Shown here: piece by piece, positions 59,736 through 64,000 of the stretch
Position numbering within the stretch: position 1 is the stretch's first letter
Layout: every line of letters starts with the position of its first letter
Assembly (NCBI GenBank): GCA_030562195.1
Contig: CM060201.1
Location: 30,238,067-30,302,066 of the forward strand
DNA: 64,000 bases
Direction: 5' to 3'
Origin: Nipponacmea schrenckii
Lineage: Eukaryota > Mollusca > Gastropoda > Lottiidae
Notes under the pieces: generated by a model
Told to the model about the DNA's origin: nothing
What the model saw: only the letters and a program-made list of their open reading frames with translations
The model's database searches: none
Position numbers and translations under genes: made by a program

Positions 59736-61215
59736 CCTATACTCTTGGTGTGGCATGGTAGAATTTAAATATATATATATATTTTTATGTACTATTATTA
59801 TGGTATGGTAGAACCCATATATAATCTTGGTATGCTATGATAAAACCTGTATATATACTATAGATGGGATATGGTAGAACCTATATTATACTCTTTCTGT
59901 GGTATGGTAGAACTTATATATACTCTCTTAGTATGGTATAATATACTCTTTGTATAACCTATATAATACATACTTTTGGTATGGTATGATAAAATCCATA
60001 TCTGGTATGGTATTGTAGAACCTATATACTTCTGGTATGGTAGAACCTATATATTGGTGTAGTATGGACGAACTATACATATACTCAGAACCTATAATAT
60101 ACTCTTAGTATAGAACTTAAAATACTCTTGGTTTGGTATGATAGAACTTAATATACTCTTGGTATGGTATGATAGAACTTGATATACTTTTGGTAAAACT
60201 TATATATATAATCTTTGTGTAGTATGATAGAACTTAAAGGGGCACAGGCTTGATTTGTTTCGGACAATCATCCGACAGCCTCAAACACATGAAATCTTTT
60301 GTTTAGCTAATCAGACATAGTCTACAGAGCTTACCTTTGAAATTTGAGCCTTCAAATCCATGGGTATACATATTTATCCGTGTTTGAAAATCATAATGTC
60401 TTAAGATATTATGAACGTCCCGCCATATTGGAAAATCAACGAGTTATAAATAGACTACTGCGCAGGCCCACACTGATAAAACAAAAAGAAAGTACATGTA
60501 ATGACAATTGTAGATTTTGTCAACAGGACACACAATTTTCAGACTCTGAAGACCAGCCGCGTACAGCACGGAAAAAAAATAAAAAGTGAAATATTTGAGG
60601 TATATTTCAAGGTATTTTGCGATTTTCTTAGAGCTTGAGTATTTCTGAGGACTGTTTAAATATAACAAAGGCCCAAAACGACCCCTAAAAATCAAGATTG
60701 TGCCCCTTTAATATACTCTTGGTATGGTATGGCAGAACGTATATAGTATATACTCTTGGTATGGTATGGTACAGCGTATATATTATACACTCTTGGTATG
60801 GTATGTGGTATGTGGTATGTGGTATGTGGTATGTGGTATGTGGTATGTGGTATGTGGTATGGTATGGTATGGTATGGTATGGTATGGTATGGTATGGTAT
60901 GGTATGGTATGGTATGGTATGGTATGGTATGGTATGGTATGGTATGGTATGGTATGGTATGGTAGGGTAGTATGGTATGTATGGTATGGTATGGTATGGT
61001 ATGGTATTATATGTATTATAGGGTATAGTATGTTACAACGTATATATTATATATATGATCTTGGTATAGTATGATACAACGTATATATTATACACTCTTG
61101 GTATGGTATGGTAAAACGTATATATTATATACTCTTGGTATGGTATGGTAAAACGTATATATTATATACTCTTGGTATGGTATGGAATCTATTTTGGTAT
61201 ATTATGATAAGACCT
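59736..61215 (+). repeat. GGTAT-based satellite array
   Basis: Diverged units of roughly 35-50 bp of the form TACTCTTGGTATGGTATGGT followed by AGAACCTATATA fill the flanks. A 7-bp GGTATGT array runs about 60797-60855 and a pure (GGTAT)n core about 60855-60965. The array is split by the MITE at 60238-60707. Frames through it (runs of Trp-Tyr-Gly-Met-Val) are artefacts. Confidence 0.95.
60238..60707. mobile_element. TTAA-targeted MITE (piggyBac-like)
   Basis: 470 bp flanked by TTAA at 60234-60237 and 60708-60711. The ends are AGGGGCACAGGCTTGATTT and AAATCAAGATTGTGCCCCT, an inverted repeat with a two- to three-base difference. It interrupts a satellite unit whose empty form, ATAGAACTTAATATACTCTT, is at 60141-60160. 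It contains an 81-codon frame (60344-60589) with CNDNCRFCQQDTQ and a basic KKNKK end, which I do not recognise and which may be chance. TTAA duplication is the piggyBac-superfamily signature. Confidence 0.85.
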
Positions 61216-64000
61216 ATACATTCTATGTATGAATATTCTTGGTTCGTTATTTTTATTGGGTAATTAGGCCTATATCTGATTATATTCATATTTCAATCAG
61301 CTCGTATGGTCTAACAGGGAGTTCTGCTATTTATTAACGAATATCATTAATAGTTCAATTCTTCATAATGGACCTATAATTATTAGGTTCAAGATGGAAA
61401 ATGACCCTAAATGTCTTCGGATCGTCATCGAAATCCCAATGGGAATATCATTGTCCTTAAAACCGAAAACACTTTTCGCACCTTATTTAAATGAGAACGA
61501 CAAAAATTCACACTTTTTAGCGAGAGGTTAGTAGCATCATTTGTTATAGAGCAGTTACTGGAATGATCACAGAGATACCATCTGTCCATAAGAAACACGT
61601 CATAATGTTCCTACCTGATTTTCGGCAGGAATTTTCGATTATCACCAACGCCTGCTTGTTGTTACATTAAATGTTTATGATTTCTTGTCTTGATGATCAA
61701 GGACTATCAATGGACAGATTGGACATTAGTGCCCACAATATTCCCTAATATCATATTGGGTAATTAACCAATACGGGCTCAGCGGTGGTCATATTTTGAT
61801 GTTAAAATTTCGAACAATGATAAAAAATTAAATCCTTAGCATCAATGTTTTGGAGGACAAAATGTTGTATGGTATTAAGCATATCCTATATACGAAAGAA
61901 AATATCAGTCAACAACGTCCAGTTGTATGACTTTTGTCTTTCAAATTATGTAAAATTGATAATTATTTCGTTATGATAGTTGGATATACTCTCTGAATCT
62001 TTGTAAATGCATAAAGCACACAAAATCATATTACACTAAGAAGTCTTCTCAAAGATTGCGTCAAGAGTCAAGAGATTTTATTTTCAAACTTTCTAGCATT
62101 GATATATATTATCATTGAAAATTACGAGATCCATAAAAACACTGAGGTTGTTCAATATAACATGCTTGAATACTGTATTCCATTTTATTTTGAACGAGAT
62201 TCTGTTATTCAGCTGTTACTAGTTATAAAAGTGTTTAATTTATTTTTAATCAACAGAATCCTCTATATTTTTTATGGCTGTCTGTAGAAAGAGGCGGATA
62301 TTGTATCGTTTTTTCCACATGATTGACTCTCCAAATCAGGTGAGAAAGAACGAAAAACAGACAGATCCGGGTTTAGAAAAAACAGATTTAATGCCCATTT
62401 CATTTGTCACGTCTGTTCGTCACGTGAGATGCTTGTGCCTCGTGCCTTGATGACACGTTGTTGACGTGTGTTTTGTTTAAGATAATTTGTAATAACCGTG
62501 TCAGATAATTAATATAGCTCTGGTCAGAAGTCAATATTACATACATCAAATCCTGATTAAAAATTATTTTGTTTTATATTTTTTTGATTAATATGATGAT
62601 GATGGCCATTCATGGAAAATGGGTCCGTGTTGATGTAAACACATGTGTTGCCAGTACCAGAGGTGACTTTCGTAGATCACGTGCCAACACACTTGACACA
62701 TCTTTGCCATGTGCCATTTGACGTTTCAATCATTCGTATAGGCTTTTTTGACAAGTTCAATGTTTTGAAGTAATAATGTTCGACATAATTATAAGCCGAA
62801 TCAGTTATTGTTATGCATTATTCTTCATTGATCACCTATTTTACTTCATTGGTTTAATGACAGTGCAGTAGAATATCGTTTAAAATGTTCGTCGTTTTAT
62901 AAATTACAATACTTGCTATACATCTATAACTAGATACTTGTAACTTGATATTCTGCCTTCGTGAATAGTCTGCAGACGTCGACAGCAAAAGCAAATGTGA
63001 CGTTTTGCCAGATGATCTTCAACTATTTCAATACCAAATTATAAATAATATTTTTTTAGTCACCTTTCGAGAAATTGATACTCTCTTGGTTATATTTCAT
63101 ACAATTAATATGCTCATAAAGCAGAATTGTTCTGGATGTGTTTGTTTTTTTTTTCCGTGACCCAATTCGATCGACTAGACAGTGCTTAGTTCTATATATC
63201 TGTTTCAATTGTGAACAATTAAATATTTTAGATGGAGTTTGAATTACACAAAACTAGGAGTTTATAAAAATTTTAGCAAAGTAGGTCTAACTTGAATTTT
63301 TAGTCTCTTTCACAAATCACCAAACATACGACAAAAATCGACTCAGATCACAATAGCATACTATGTTCGCACGCAAATTACACACTCCGACACTCAAAAT
63401 TCATTATACTAAGTGGAGTGACTAATTAACAATGTATATTCAATTTCTGTTTCTGGTTTACCAAACAACATACAGTAGAACCCGCATTAAGAGACCACTC
63501 AAGGGAATAATCATAAACGGTCTCTTATGACAGTATTAGGTCAACTGCAGGATTGCCATCTTGTTTTGAAGGAATAAAGACCCATAGCCCAGCTTATAAG
63601 TTCAACTCATTTTTTTGATAATACATATTATTAACAAATTTGATTATAATTGTTACCGGTACTGTATATTACATCAAAGTCACTTTTAATTTGCCATAAT
63701 ATAGGTTTCATTTATTTAAAATTATAGTAAAAGCTGTCTCCCTTGAAATGTAGCTTTACCCGTGTTGCCTAAAAGACATGTTTGCCAGTGACATTCGTGT
63801 AATACATTTGGGTTTTCGCCATGTTTGTGGAGTTATATTATTCACCACTTTCAAATGATTAAACAAATAAATTATGAAATATGAATGGAGTAAGATATAT
63901 TTGTGGCAGGTAATAAAAATAGATAAACCTAATTAAATTCAGTTGCAAATGTTGTATTTGTTAAGACTTCAGGTGGATAGTTCACGCAGAAATTATTGCA
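61216..64000. other. Intergenic region without recognised genes
   Basis: About 2.8 kb of AT-rich sequence. At 63471-63500 TACAGTAGAACCCGCATTAA resembles a terminus of pogo/Tigger-like DNA elements, but no partner terminus was found in the window. No conserved exon was seen. Confidence 0.4.

Noticed and set aside
60698..61074. Frames rich in Trp-Tyr-Gly-Met-Val
   Set aside because: They are direct translations of the (GGTAT)n satellite in three frames, with no non-repetitive coding sequence.

Overview
This is an animal nuclear genomic window: AT-rich, intron-rich and dense in transposable elements. I can reconstruct five protein-coding genes from conserved exons, splice sites and continuous reading frame. 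They are DERL2 (minus, 6 exons, 248 aa), SUDS3 (plus, 9 exons, 315 aa), SPPL3 (plus, 13 coding exons, 393 aa), ERAL1 (minus, 12 exons, 585 aa) and SRP9 (plus, one exon, 78 aa). All five are close to their vertebrate orthologues. The gene structures and the kinds of repeats suggest a lophotrochozoan, most likely a mollusc. That is an inference; no sequence here names the species.

Layout. 1-3.58 kb holds tandemly repeated hairpin-ended elements. 3.81-8.51 kb is DERL2 on the minus strand, head-to-head with SUDS3 (8.85-13.55 kb), with 336 bp between the two start codons. 13.6-19.4 kb is intergenic with MITE-like elements. SPPL3 runs from 19.46 to 40.09 kb. Its 12 kb second intron carries an oppositely oriented pair of ~1 kb repeats, a decayed LINE, a probable Penelope-like fragment and a 67-bp minisatellite. 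40.1-43.4 kb is the convergent interval to ERAL1. ERAL1 (43.40-55.24 kb, minus) carries a hAT-like element, a palindromic MITE and another hairpin-ended element in its introns. ERAL1 is head-to-head with intronless SRP9 (55.51-55.75 kb), with 268 bp between start codons. From 56 to 64 kb I see no gene, only repeats, notably a (GGTAT)n-based satellite interrupted by a TTAA-targeted MITE.

Functions. The products do not form one pathway, but three act at the ER/Golgi: DERL2 (ER-associated degradation), SPPL3 (intramembrane protease) and SRP9 (signal recognition particle). SUDS3 is a Sin3/HDAC corepressor subunit and ERAL1 a mitochondrial rRNA-binding GTPase.

The best observations are: two U12-type (minor spliceosome) introns in two adjacent divergent genes, one of them AT-AC; a repeat family whose terminal hairpin is kept by compensatory changes; and a TTAA-inserted MITE whose empty site can be read in the neighbouring satellite units. 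I found no convincing new multi-gene system.
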